Source: CAIOTO01 sp040389165 (GTDB lineage: Bacteria > Pseudomonadota > Alphaproteobacteria > Paracaedibacterales > CAIOTO01). From it: DNA of 50,512 nt. The DNA is taken from assembly GCA_040389165.1 (NCBI GenBank), contig JAZKAK010000013.1:1-50512 (forward strand). Reading direction: 5' to 3'. The number at the start of each line of letters is the position of its first letter. The first letter of the stretch is position 1. Positions 23,372-31,368 of this stretch are shown here, one piece after another. A program made the position numbers and the translations under genes. Under the pieces are notes generated by a model that saw nothing but the letters and a program-made list of their open reading frames with translations, was not told where the DNA came from and ran no database searches.

Positions 23372-25930
23372 TCACCGATAAGGGTTCTGTTTTATCGCAT
23401 CGATTATGTCCTGTAAGTTGTAAATATAGGTTCCTAAAAGTCCATACGCGCAGAGTGCGCCATTAACACGAATGGCACCATCCAGGATAATAGAAGGCAG
23501 TTCGGGGAGCATGTATTCGCTTAAAACAACATCGCCTGAGTGAAATGCCTGAATGCCGCTACCCTCTGAAAACAGTTGATGTGCTGCGGGGTGTGCATAT
23601 ATGCCATTTGAACTCACAGCATTTAGTTCAAAGATGTAATCCGTAAGCTTATTAAACAGCAATTCGCGAGCAAAGCTTTCAAATGCTATTGGTGCAATAT
23701 CAACTTCGAAATCAGGACGTTCTAACACAGTTTGGTAATGCGTCTTCTTTAGTGAATAAGCGCCTTCTTCACCTTTTTGAAACGCATCAAGGTCAAAAAT
23801 ATCTCCACCCGCAAAAATAGAATTTTCCATGGCATAGTGTTCAATTTTTTGTGTGATAAAATCACGTGAGAGAACAGGGGTAATAAGATCAAGAAATGCA
23901 TTGAACTGAATGCCTTCGTAGGTATTGGATGCGGGGAATAACATGCGAATAGCCGATGATAGTTGGTCGCGTTGTTTTGTGGATTGAATCTCATGCCACG
24001 TAGTCGCCTGTCTTATTTTTCCGGGTAAACAGGGATTTTCAGCTTTTGCTGACGGCAAAGCATTTTCATAAAAATTAAGAAACATATTATGTGCATGTGC
24101 ATAATGATAGGCTGCGACAAAATTAAGGACTTCTTTGTACCATGTTCCACGCATAATTGCGTCGGCTTCTTCTTGCGTAATTTGTGCTTCACTTTGTCTA
24201 CGAAAAGCATCGTTTACGAGATTAAAATCTTTGTTTGTTAAATCAAATGAATGCCCAAAATTAGCCCGTTGGTGGATCAAATCCGGAGAGGAGATAACCC
24301 GCAGGATCTCGTTAAGAAAATGAACAATATCTTTCCATTGGCAATACTCAGGCGTTAAGGAAAATGCGATCGGATGTGGGGCCGTTGTTTCTCGCATTGG
24401 ATTTAATTCTGAATAAAGTGCATTGGTGGCTGTGTGATTCGTGGTTAAAGTGAGACCTTCTTGTATTTGCTGAGTAATTGTATAATTGATGGTGCTAAAC
24501 AACGTTGTTGTAATGCCAATATCGTGTTGTATATGCTCAACCATGCGCGAAACAATGTTTCCATGCATTGGCTTGATATATTGCAATCCATAATCACCAG
24601 TTTCTTTTAATTTTGCATACATAAAGCCTAAATCAACCGGAATCACTCGGCCAGTGAGAGGTGGCAAGGGAATTTCACCGAACAATAGTTGGCCATTGAT
24701 TGTTTCCATAATGGGATTAAGTGGATCTGGCAGTGCTTTGTAGCCATAGGAGAAGTAAGATGGCGTGTTATAACGATATTCAGTCACTGCCTTTTTGGCC
24801 GCAAGAAAGATAGAATCTATGCCGGGTGCACGTGGATTTGACAAAATATCAAGTGTGATCAAGTCTGTGTCAAGATGTTTTTTAAGCGCTGTTACCCAAT
24901 CAAATTGTTGATAATCTGCATCAAGAACAGCCATTGACGCAAGAGCAAACATATAAAGGTTGCGTTGCGTGTCTTCGGACAGTGGGATGTCTATTTGACT
25001 GGCAGCAGGATAAGTTGCATTCAAAAATATTTTCCGAAGCGTTGTTATGCTTTCAGTGACATGAGGCGTTCTTTTTAATAGTTCATGAATAGAATGAGGA
25101 GTGTGGTTGATTGCAGGAGGCGCTACCATTTCGTCGGAAAGAGCTGCTTCAGATGCTGTTATACTTCTGTCTGCTTGCATAACATCGAGCATTTGCGGGA
25201 TTTCAGTTGTTGCCGTTATTATTTGTGTGACTTCGGTTGCTCCTGCCGTGCCTTCTGTTGCTACTACCCCCGTTTCATCATGTGCTCCGCTTGTTGAAAG
25301 CATGCTGTTTGCTTCAGTTAGTGCAAGATTATTCCTGTATAAATTCCGATAATAAACATTTCGTCCCACTTGAGTGGATGCTTTAATAAGCAATGATAAT
25401 GGGTGCATGTCAGTTTGCAAAATTTGGTCTGATTGTATAGATGTGTTACTTTGCAGAAAGAACACTGTTTGCTTTTGAATTTCTGCAAGCACACTATCAA
25501 TATTGCTGGCTACGCTTGTTCCGCTCAAACAAACGGAAGTATAGGCTGACGTTAAAAACCCAAGAATCATATCAGATTGAGATGTGGCGTGAATCCATTG
25601 ATAATCATTAGAATCGCCCCAATTCCTTTTCTTAAGGATTTCGGCATGCCATTCTAAGGTTGATTGTTCTGCTTTTTCTGGATTTAAACCTTTTTGTAGG
25701 AGTGACCATAGCGGTGCATCCGCTTGGCTGGATGCGGCTTGGGCAATTAAATCACTTAAAAGTTTTCCTTGGTAATATGTATAAAGTCGCGCGGCATCAT
25801 GAGCGCGTGATACATTAGTTGTTATCCCTATTTTTTCTTCGGTATAGAGTGCATATGTTTCAGGCGTACTGGCATAAAGGGGAGTTATTAATTCTATTGT
25901 AAATAAAATAATTATACGCATTTTAAACAT
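23372..25930 (-). CDS. Large secreted hypothetical protein, 852 aa
   Basis: I do not recognise this protein. Residues 1-20 (basic start, then IIILFTIELITPLYAS) form a good signal peptide, so it is exported at least to the periplasm. The rest is mostly helical. A Thr/Ala-rich linker lies near residues 220-265 (TGVVATEGTAGATEVTQI). The C-terminal half (residues 300-852) looks globular, with many aromatic segments such as TYILFELNAVSSNG-type stretches. No catalytic motif, repeat or membrane anchor is visible. Convergent with trkH, with a 2-bp gap. Size, export signal and lack of homologues I know are typical of lineage-specific symbiont effectors, but that is inference. Confidence 0.75.
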   Translation of the reverse strand: MFKMRIIILFTIELITPLYASTPETYALYTEEKIGITTNVSRAHDAARLYTYYQGKLLSDLIAQAASSQADAPLWSLLQKGLNPEKAEQSTLEWHAEILKKRNWGDSNDYQWIHATSQSDMILGFLTSAYTSVCLSGTSVASNIDSVLAEIQKQTVFFLQSNTSIQSDQILQTDMHPLSLLIKASTQVGRNVYYRNLYRNNLALTEANSMLSTSGAHDETGVVATEGTAGATEVTQIITATTEIPQMLDVMQADRSITASEAALSDEMVAPPAINHTPHSIHELLKRTPHVTESITTLRKIFLNATYPAASQIDIPLSEDTQRNLYMFALASMAVLDADYQQFDWVTALKKHLDTDLITLDILSNPRAPGIDSIFLAAKKAVTEYRYNTPSYFSYGYKALPDPLNPIMETINGQLLFGEIPLPPLTGRVIPVDLGFMYAKLKETGDYGLQYIKPMHGNIVSRMVEHIQHDIGITTTLFSTINYTITQQIQEGLTLTTNHTATNALYSELNPMRETTAPHPIAFSLTPEYCQWKDIVHFLNEILRVISSPDLIHQRANFGHSFDLTNKDFNLVNDAFRRQSEAQITQEEADAIMRGTWYKEVLNFVAAYHYAHAHNMFLNFYENALPSAKAENPCLPGKIRQATTWHEIQSTKQRDQLSSAIRMLFPASNTYEGIQFNAFLDLITPVLSRDFITQKIEHYAMENSIFAGGDIFDLDAFQKGEEGAYSLKKTHYQTVLERPDFEVDIAPIAFESFARELLFNKLTDYIFELNAVSSNGIYAHPAAHQLFSEGSGIQAFHSGDVVLSEYMLPELPSIILDGAIRVNGALCAYGLLGTYIYNLQDIIDAIKQNPYR

Positions 25931-26040
25931 AGATTTAACTCGTTATATAAACAATTAGATTATATGATACATTGTAGTATATATAAATTAATAGATGGTT
26001 AAATGTGTGAAGAATGCGTCTCTGATGGATTTTTGAATAC

Positions 26041-26070
26041 AAAAAAACCCGACTTATAAATAGGTCGGGT
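26041..26070 (-). terminator. Rho-independent terminator of rpsT
   Basis: Read on the minus strand, the stem pairs 26062-26070 with 26047-26055 (core GTCGGGT with ACCCGAC) around a 6-nt loop, then seven T residues (26047-26041). It lies 26 bp beyond the rpsT stop. Confidence 0.88.
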
Positions 26071-26096
26071 CAGATAAATCGTTAGAGATCGATAAG

Positions 26097-26369
26097 TTAC
26101 GCGATTGCTTTTACTTTTTTAGCTAAGCGTGATACTTTGCGAGCTGCTGTATTTTTGTGCATCATGCCTTTGCTGACACCGCGCATCAATTGACGTTCAG
26201 CAGCAACGAGAGCAGTCTCAGCTGCAGCTTTATCTTGTGCGAGTGGTGTTTCTAGCATGCGTTCAATTTTACGAACTTCTGTGCGAATACGTGAAACGCG
26301 ATTTTTGTTAACGAGTGTCTGACGTGCTGTTTTGCGGATGCACTTTTCTGCAGACGAATGGGAAGCCAT
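26097..26369 (-). CDS. rpsT: 30S ribosomal protein S20
   Basis: The 90-aa basic, helical protein has the S20 landmarks: an N-terminal start ASHSSAEKCIRKTARQ, RIRTEVRKIE, and a C-terminal KGMMHKNTAARKVSRLAKKV, which matches the nearly invariant KGxxHKNxAxRxxSRLxxxV. S20 binds 16S rRNA at the bottom of the 30S body. Start ATG 26369 has AAAAGGA upstream. A possible promoter reads TTGACT at 26439-26434 on the minus strand, followed 17 nt later by a weak -10. A strong hairpin terminator closes the gene, so it is monocistronic. Confidence 0.97.
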   Translation of the reverse strand: MASHSSAEKCIRKTARQTLVNKNRVSRIRTEVRKIERMLETPLAQDKAAAETALVAAERQLMRGVSKGMMHKNTAARKVSRLAKKVKAIA

Positions 26370-26497
26370 GAAATGTCCTTTTCAATGCGTTATACTAAAA
26401 CTTTTAATGGATTTTGGCATAGCATTTTGAAAAAGTCAAGTTTTTGCGGGGTATTTTTTAAGGGTGAACGTAAAATGATTTGTTTCATCTATATTCT

Positions 26498-27340
26498 TCA
26501 CCGACATTCATACAGCGCTAAATCTGGTTCATAACAGACACGAGAGAAATTCTTTACAAGAAACTCTTCTCCTATTAGATTTTGTGGCTTTCCATGAGTA
26601 CCTTTTTCGTAAACATTTCGCCATATTTCATTTGATCTGAACCATTGGTCGTCGCGTTTTGTGAAAAAATGATTTTTCTCAAACACATGGTATTCGTGTG
26701 CAGGTGCTTTTGAACATCTAACCTCTCCTTTAAGCGTATCTTCGTCGATCCAAACGGAAATTTGAAATGTTTCATTAGTTGGGTTGTAGATTTGCAAGTC
26801 GACATAATTCCAAAAGAGTGCGGCACCGCTGCCAAATGGAAGAACACGATTTGAATCGGGAAAGGGGTCGAAACTATGGTGACTTCGATCAATGACGTGC
26901 AATGGCGTGTGCCACGCTAGCCAATTAAGTAGGTTTGATAATTGACAAAGTCCGCCGCCAATGCCAGGTTGAGCGCGTCCTCGAGAGAGTTCCATCCCCT
27001 CAAGGTATCCTTTTTTCTGCGTTGGCCTGCCTACACGTTTGCAGAATGAAAAGATTTTTCCAGGCGGGATAAGCACCGCATTAATATGTGGTATGGCAAG
27101 TTGCAGGTTTTTGACCTTATTAATTTGCCACTGCGCATAACGTGGATCATCGAGATGCTCACGCATCAGTTTGGATGAATGACGTGCACATCGATAGAGC
27201 AGCTTTTCGTCACTCAACGTCAAACGGTATCGATTGAAATTAATCAACCAATGAAGCCACCTGCAAAATCTTTTTTGCCAGATGCGAACAAAGTAAAATA
27301 GTGGATGTATTTCACTTAAGATTTTCCCTTTATATTTCAT
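26498..27340 (-). CDS. VanW family protein
   Basis: The 280-aa protein carries the VanW domain: LIPPGKIFSFCKRVGRPTQKKGYLEG split over residues 90-115, GIGGGLCQLSNLLNWLAWH, HHSFDPFPDSNRVLPFGSGAALFWNYVDL. VanW proteins were named from vancomycin-resistance clusters but their biochemical role is unknown; many have YkuD/G5-linked envelope functions. There is no signal peptide; a hydrophobic N-terminal stretch (residues 12-35) contains several basic residues and is a doubtful anchor. It is divergent from the ymdB-like gene and downstream of rpsT's promoter region. Confidence 0.88.
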   Translation of the reverse strand: MKYKGKILSEIHPLFYFVRIWQKRFCRWLHWLINFNRYRLTLSDEKLLYRCARHSSKLMREHLDDPRYAQWQINKVKNLQLAIPHINAVLIPPGKIFSFCKRVGRPTQKKGYLEGMELSRGRAQPGIGGGLCQLSNLLNWLAWHTPLHVIDRSHHSFDPFPDSNRVLPFGSGAALFWNYVDLQIYNPTNETFQISVWIDEDTLKGEVRCSKAPAHEYHVFEKNHFFTKRDDQWFRSNEIWRNVYEKGTHGKPQNLIGEEFLVKNFSRVCYEPDLALYECR

Positions 27341-27487
27341 TAAAATTGCTCAAATGAATTTTTATGATTGTAGCACGTAGCTTATTTAAACTCTATTAAT
27401 TTCAGTCGAGGATATTTGCTGTATTTTGCTGTCAAGTTTGCTAGATTGACCCAAGCTTATATAAAACATAATGACAAAAGGCCACAC

Positions 27488-28309
27488 ATGAAAATATTAT
27501 TTTGCGGAGACATTGTCGGCAAAAGCGGTCGTGATGCCGTCATTGCGCATCTCCCCTTAATTAAACAAAAACTGCAACCTGATTGTATTATTATCAACGG
27601 CGAGAATGCTGCGCACGGTTTTGGTATTACAGCAGCTATCTGTAAGGATCTCTATAAAGCAGGTGTGCATGTTATCACGACTGGTAACCATGCGTTTGAT
27701 AATCGCGAGATTATGAATTATATGAATGGCGATAAAAATATCATCAGGCCGATTAATTATCCTGCGACAACTGCTGGTAGTGGTTTTACGATTTACACAA
27801 CGCCACGCGGGCAAAAAGTACTTGTTGTGAACGTGATGGGACGTTTGTTTATGGATCCATTGGATGATCCGTTTGCAGCGATGGAAAATTTGTTTAAAAC
27901 CTATGTTCTTGGTGGCCTTGTGAATGCAATTGTGGTTGATATGCATGCCGAGGCGACCTCTGAGAAAATGGGCATGGGCCATTTTTGCGATGGCCGTGCA
28001 AGTTTGGTGGTCGGCACACACACACATGTGCCAACATCTGATTGTCAGATTCTTCCCAATGGCACAGCCTATATGACGGATGCGGGCATGTGCGGCGATT
28101 ATAATTCTGTTGTTGGAATGGATAAAGAAGTTCCGCTGTTTAAATTTACACGTCGTATACCGCCACCTGCACGTATGCAGCCTGCAGCGGGGCCGGGCAC
28201 ATTGTGTGGTGTTTTTGTTGAAACGGATGATGCGACTGGGCTGGCTAAAAAGATAAAAGCAATTCGTCTTGGTGCACGGTTGGAAGAAACGCCGCTGGAT
28301 GGGATTTAG
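27488..28309 (+). CDS. ymdB: YmdB-type metallophosphoesterase
   Basis: The 273-aa protein belongs to the YmdB/TIGR00282 family of dinuclear metal phosphoesterases (2',3'-cyclic nucleotide phosphodiesterase activity in Bacillus). Motifs: ILFCGDIVGKSGRD (Asp metal ligand), INGENAAHGFGI (GENA), TTGNHAFDN (GNH), DMHAEATSEKMGMG, VGTHTHVPTSD (H-x-H) and MTDAGMCGDYNSVVGM. The frame is open from 27416, but ATG 27488 is chosen because family homology begins there and AAAAGG lies upstream. It is divergent from the vanW-like gene. Confidence 0.93.
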   Translation: MKILFCGDIVGKSGRDAVIAHLPLIKQKLQPDCIIINGENAAHGFGITAAICKDLYKAGVHVITTGNHAFDNREIMNYMNGDKNIIRPINYPATTAGSGFTIYTTPRGQKVLVVNVMGRLFMDPLDDPFAAMENLFKTYVLGGLVNAIVVDMHAEATSEKMGMGHFCDGRASLVVGTHTHVPTSDCQILPNGTAYMTDAGMCGDYNSVVGMDKEVPLFKFTRRIPPPARMQPAAGPGTLCGVFVETDDATGLAKKIKAIRLGARLEETPLDGI

Positions 28310-28394
28310 CGTGATTGATAACAAACGCATGGACGCCATCGGCACTGGGCAAATGGGGCAGGGCATTGTTGAGGTGTGAAGTGAGAGGTCGTTC

Positions 28395-28431
28395 TACTGT
28401 GAAGTGTAAAAAGAAACAAGACTTCACAGTA
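28395..28431. promoter_or_regulatory. 11-bp perfect inverted repeat, possible operator
   Basis: TACTGTGAAGT (28395-28405) and ACTTCACAGTA (28421-28431) are perfect complements separated by 15 bp. A third CACAG half-site with TTCACAG occurs about 15 bp further on. No T-tract follows on either strand, so a terminator is unlikely. It lies in the 260-bp gap between the ymdB-like and J-domain genes. Confidence 0.45.
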
Positions 28432-28569
28432 AAAACAACTTTTGAATTCACAGTTCGTTTTATGGGTGTCTGTATAATAATAATGTGTACAAGTCTGCAG
28501 ATATCTTGTTAAATCAGCGCAAAGCTGGCAAATTAAATGCTAAGTTAGAAGAAGGTTTTTTAGTTATCA

Positions 28570-29175
28570 ATGAAATTTCAGGTTAATCCCTTCTTTTGGC
28601 AGCGTCAGGCATTAAAGAAACATCCCACTATTAAACGGTGTGAATATAAATCATGCGCAGAAGAGGGGACCTATCGTGCGCCCCGTCATGATCGTCCGCA
28701 CGATATAAAGAACGATTCAAATTGGCATTGGTTGTGTTTGGATCATGTGCGTGATTATAATGCTGCATGGGATTTTTATAAAGACATGTCAGAAGAAGAA
28801 ATTCTGGCATCGCGTAGACGTGGGATAGCATGGGATCGTCCAAGTTGGCCTGTGGGTGATTGGCAAACACGTGCGACGACAAAACCATTTTTGCGTTCTG
28901 ATCATTTTATAAATGCCAAAAGAGACCCTTTTGGTCTATTTGATGAAGAGAAAATGAATGCGTATGAAAACGGGTTTTCGTGCGCATTTACAACACCTGA
29001 AATTGAAGCAATAGCCTTATTTGGTTTAACGTTAGCATTCACGCAAGAAGAATTACAAAAAGCGTATCGAGCACTTGTTAAACGTCATCATCCAGATGTG
29101 AATGGCGGCTCTGTTGAGGCAGAAGATCGTATTAAATCAATTAATGTAAGTTATGAATTATTAAAAATAAGATAG
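28570..29175 (+). CDS. J-domain protein (DnaJ-like co-chaperone)
   Basis: The 201-aa protein has a C-terminal J domain (about residues 140-200): FGLTLAFTQEELQKAYRALVKRHHPDVNGG split over that region, with the essential HPD tripeptide that stimulates DnaK-type Hsp70 ATPase. The N-terminal part (residues 20-110) has CEYKSCAEEGTYRAPRH and WHWLCLDHVRDYN, two Cys pairs that could bind zinc, as in a group of alphaproteobacterial J proteins with the domain at the C-terminus. It is 9 bp upstream of prmA and likely in the same operon. Confidence 0.9.
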   Translation: MKFQVNPFFWQRQALKKHPTIKRCEYKSCAEEGTYRAPRHDRPHDIKNDSNWHWLCLDHVRDYNAAWDFYKDMSEEEILASRRRGIAWDRPSWPVGDWQTRATTKPFLRSDHFINAKRDPFGLFDEEKMNAYENGFSCAFTTPEIEAIALFGLTLAFTQEELQKAYRALVKRHHPDVNGGSVEAEDRIKSINVSYELLKIR

Positions 29176-29184
29176 GAATAAAAA

Positions 29185-30111
29185 ATGACTGCAACCCCAC
29201 TTTGGCACGTCACTGCACGCGTCCCATTAACGGCTATTGATGCCGTCGTTGATTTATTTGAACGTGTTGGTTTTTCCGGTGTGAGTTGGATCGAATGTGA
29301 TGATGCGCCTCCATCGGAACATATTGATGATAATGGTTTTCCAATCTCGTCTGAATTTGCGCTTGATGGATACACAGCGAATAAGCCTGATCTCGATTTT
29401 TTGAATGGTATGGTTGAAAGCCTTTCAGATCTGTTGGGTGTGGCATCACCTGTATTGACGTTGAGTATTGTTGATAACACTGATTGGTTATTAACGTGCT
29501 ACCAAAGCATGCCAGCCAGGACTGTAGGTGATTTCTACGTGTATGGCAGTCATATTGAAGAAGCACCACCAACAGGGCTTTTCCCCGTTCTCGTGAATGC
29601 TGCGACGGCATTTGGCAGTGGTGAGCACCCCACAACGACAGGCTGTTTGACAGCTTTGTCGGCAATTGCGTACGATGCTTTTGGACCTGATCTGTCGATT
29701 CTTGATATGGGGTGTGGATCTGGTATTTTAGGTATTGCGGCTAAAAAGAAATGGCCAAAAGCAACCGTGACGGCCGTTGATAATGACGCAGAATCAGTAC
29801 GTGTAACGGTTCAAAATGCACACACGAATGAGACCGTGATTACAGCGATTGAAAGTATGGGGTTTGCAAATGATGCGGTTTCTGTGCATGCGCCATACCA
29901 TATTGTGCTGGCTAATATTCTGGCAAAACCACTCATTGCATTAGCGCCTGATTTTGCCACCCACATGCACTGTGGTGGCATCGTGATTGTATCAGGGTTG
30001 CTCAGCCGTCATGCAGAGGATGTGACTAAGGCCTATGTTGACGCTGGATTTGCTCCCGTCTGTTCGCATAATTTGGATGATTGGATGACGCTTGTTTTCA
30101 AAAAGACCTAG
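29185..30111 (+). CDS. prmA: Ribosomal protein L11 methyltransferase
   Basis: PrmA trimethylates ribosomal protein L11 using S-adenosylmethionine. The 308-aa protein shows the N-terminal substrate-recognition part, then the catalytic domain: AFGSGEHPTTTGCLTAL, the SAM motif DMGCGSGILGIAAKK, VTAVDNDAESVRVTVQNA, and VLANILAKPLIALAP, the post-I motif typical of PrmA (NI(L)A). AGGAATAAAAA precedes ATG 29185. It is tightly flanked by the J-domain gene (9 bp) and the CcmA-like gene (3 bp). Confidence 0.94.
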   Translation: MTATPLWHVTARVPLTAIDAVVDLFERVGFSGVSWIECDDAPPSEHIDDNGFPISSEFALDGYTANKPDLDFLNGMVESLSDLLGVASPVLTLSIVDNTDWLLTCYQSMPARTVGDFYVYGSHIEEAPPTGLFPVLVNAATAFGSGEHPTTTGCLTALSAIAYDAFGPDLSILDMGCGSGILGIAAKKKWPKATVTAVDNDAESVRVTVQNAHTNETVITAIESMGFANDAVSVHAPYHIVLANILAKPLIALAPDFATHMHCGGIVIVSGLLSRHAEDVTKAYVDAGFAPVCSHNLDDWMTLVFKKT

Positions 30112-30114
30112 GTT

Positions 30115-30657
30115 ATGCCCTTGCTAATTATTCGTGATCTTGTACATCCCTATATTGCCATGACGCAACGTGCACCTTTGTCAGTTGATGTTTGTGAAGG
30201 CGCGTGTGTCTGGATCAAAGGTGATAATGGTGCAGGAAAATCAACATTTTTAAAGCTAATTGCGGGTGTGTTGCCTGTCGAGAATGGGTGCTTGGCTATG
30301 TCGGTGCCGTTTAGTTATTTAGGCGCAGAATTGGGCATGAAAATGCATGCAACGCTTGCTGATTATCAGCGTTTTATGGCGGCTTTGGGTGCGGAATGCT
30401 CGTCAGATTTATCCAAGAATCGTGAGCTTAATTGTTTTTCCAGTGGACAGCAGCTTTGGATTCGCCTAGCCAGTGCGCTGCGCCCCGATCGCCCTTTGTG
30501 GATTTTGGATGAACCAACGCGTTTCTTGGATGCTACTCACGAAGCCTTGTTGTGGAATCAGGTAAAACAACATTGCGCAAGCGGCGGTGCCGTTATTGTC
30601 GCGTCCCATAATTCTGTTATATCGTGGGTTCCTGATTGTCAGGTGCTTGGGGTCTAA
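30115..30657 (+). CDS. ccmA: CcmA-like ABC ATPase (haem exporter type)
   Basis: The 180-aa protein is a minimal ABC ATPase: Walker A GDNGAGKSTFLKLIAGVL, a signature region CFSSGQQLWIRLA (usually LSxGQ) and Walker B LWILDEPTRFLD, then a switch His in VASHNS. The short length and the SSGQQLWIRLARAL-like stretch match CcmA, which works with CcmB in cytochrome c maturation. No ccmB follows, so its partner is elsewhere or the protein serves another transporter. It begins 3 bp after prmA. Confidence 0.72.
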   Translation: MPLLIIRDLVHPYIAMTQRAPLSVDVCEGACVWIKGDNGAGKSTFLKLIAGVLPVENGCLAMSVPFSYLGAELGMKMHATLADYQRFMAALGAECSSDLSKNRELNCFSSGQQLWIRLASALRPDRPLWILDEPTRFLDATHEALLWNQVKQHCASGGAVIVASHNSVISWVPDCQVLGV

Positions 30658-31022
30658 GGCCATAACTGCTGGTATTATAATATTTCGAACAATATTATTT
30701 AAATAATAACAAAGTTGTTCGGTAGTGATGCTTCATTATTATTGTAAATAATATATTATAATTAATTTCTTATTGTCTTATGATCATTTTCATGCTACCC
30801 GTCACTTTTTGTCACTCCACCCTTGTCATTCCCGCGGAGGCGGGAATCCAGAAAAGCCCCTTTAAAAACCGTGAGTTTGGGGAGAGCTAAACAGCCTGGA
30901 TCCCCGCCTCCGCGGGAATGACAGTAAGAAAAATAAAAGTGACGGGTAGCATGGATCATTTTTTATTAAATTAGGGATAAAAATGAATTAACTTAAAATT
31001 TTAAATATATATATATGCGTTG
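30658..31022. other. AT-rich intergenic region with palindromic element
   Basis: No gene is supported. The stretch is AT-rich apart from the 163-bp palindromic element at 30791-30953, and ends with an ATAT tract just before the fragment at 31023. Confidence 0.6.
30791..30953. repeat. 163-bp palindromic repeat element with double inverted repeat
   Basis: The outer inverted repeat CATGCTACCCGTCACTTTT (30791-30809) is perfectly complementary to 30935-30953. The inner arm, 21 bp with core GTCATTCCCGCGGAGGCGGG (30824-30844), is perfectly complementary to 30903-30923. It has no coding capacity. It is GC-rich compared with its surroundings and looks like a mobile palindromic unit. Confidence 0.8.
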
Positions 31023-31274
31023 ATGTTTGGTGCTGGATCTTGTTTTTCCGCCGAAGAACGTGTGGTTGCTGGTGTGACAGAAGGTGCTTCACATTTTACG
31101 CGATGTGAGGGTGTCGTCTACCAAGCAAATATTGGCCCAGCTATGGATCGTGTTTTTAATGCGTATTTTACAATTTTCTACCGTCGCGGCTGTGACTATC
31201 AAACGGGATTAAAGAGCTCTCTACATAGCATGCATAAACGTAATTTGCACAAAAATTCACATATGATAAAATAA
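31023..31274 (+). pseudogene. Fragment of an unknown gene, source of flanking duplication
   Basis: A short frame (83 aa) has readable protein-like sequence: EGASHFTRCEGVVYQANIG and a segment VFNAYFTIFYRRGCDYQTG. The latter is partly duplicated downstream at 32622-32650 (FTNFYRRGC), on the other side of the DUF4143 ATPase gene. There is no ribosome-binding site, and an in-frame stop lies 19 bp upstream. I take it as part of a gene broken by rearrangement, but it could be a small intact gene. Confidence 0.35.
31165..31193 (+). repeat. Left copy of imperfect 29-bp direct repeat
   Basis: ATTTTACAA, two variable bases, then an 18-bp stretch TTCTACCGTCGCGGCTGT. The same arrangement recurs at 32622-32650. 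The two copies flank the DUF4143 ATPase gene. Confidence 0.75.
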
Positions 31275-31368
31275 TGTCAGTTATACTGAACAAAAATGTT
31301 CGACACACTGGACAAAAATATAGAATACGGCGTACAATAAAACAATTCTTATCTAAGGGCTTCAAATT

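Noticed and set aside
27557..28366. 269-aa minus-strand frame opposite the ymdB-like gene
   Set aside because: His/Cys-rich antisense shadow of a gene with clear YmdB motifs.
28311..28379. 22-codon frame with protein-like sequence MDAIGTGQMGQGIVEV after ymdB
   Set aside because: Too short, no start signal; may be chance or a decayed gene end.
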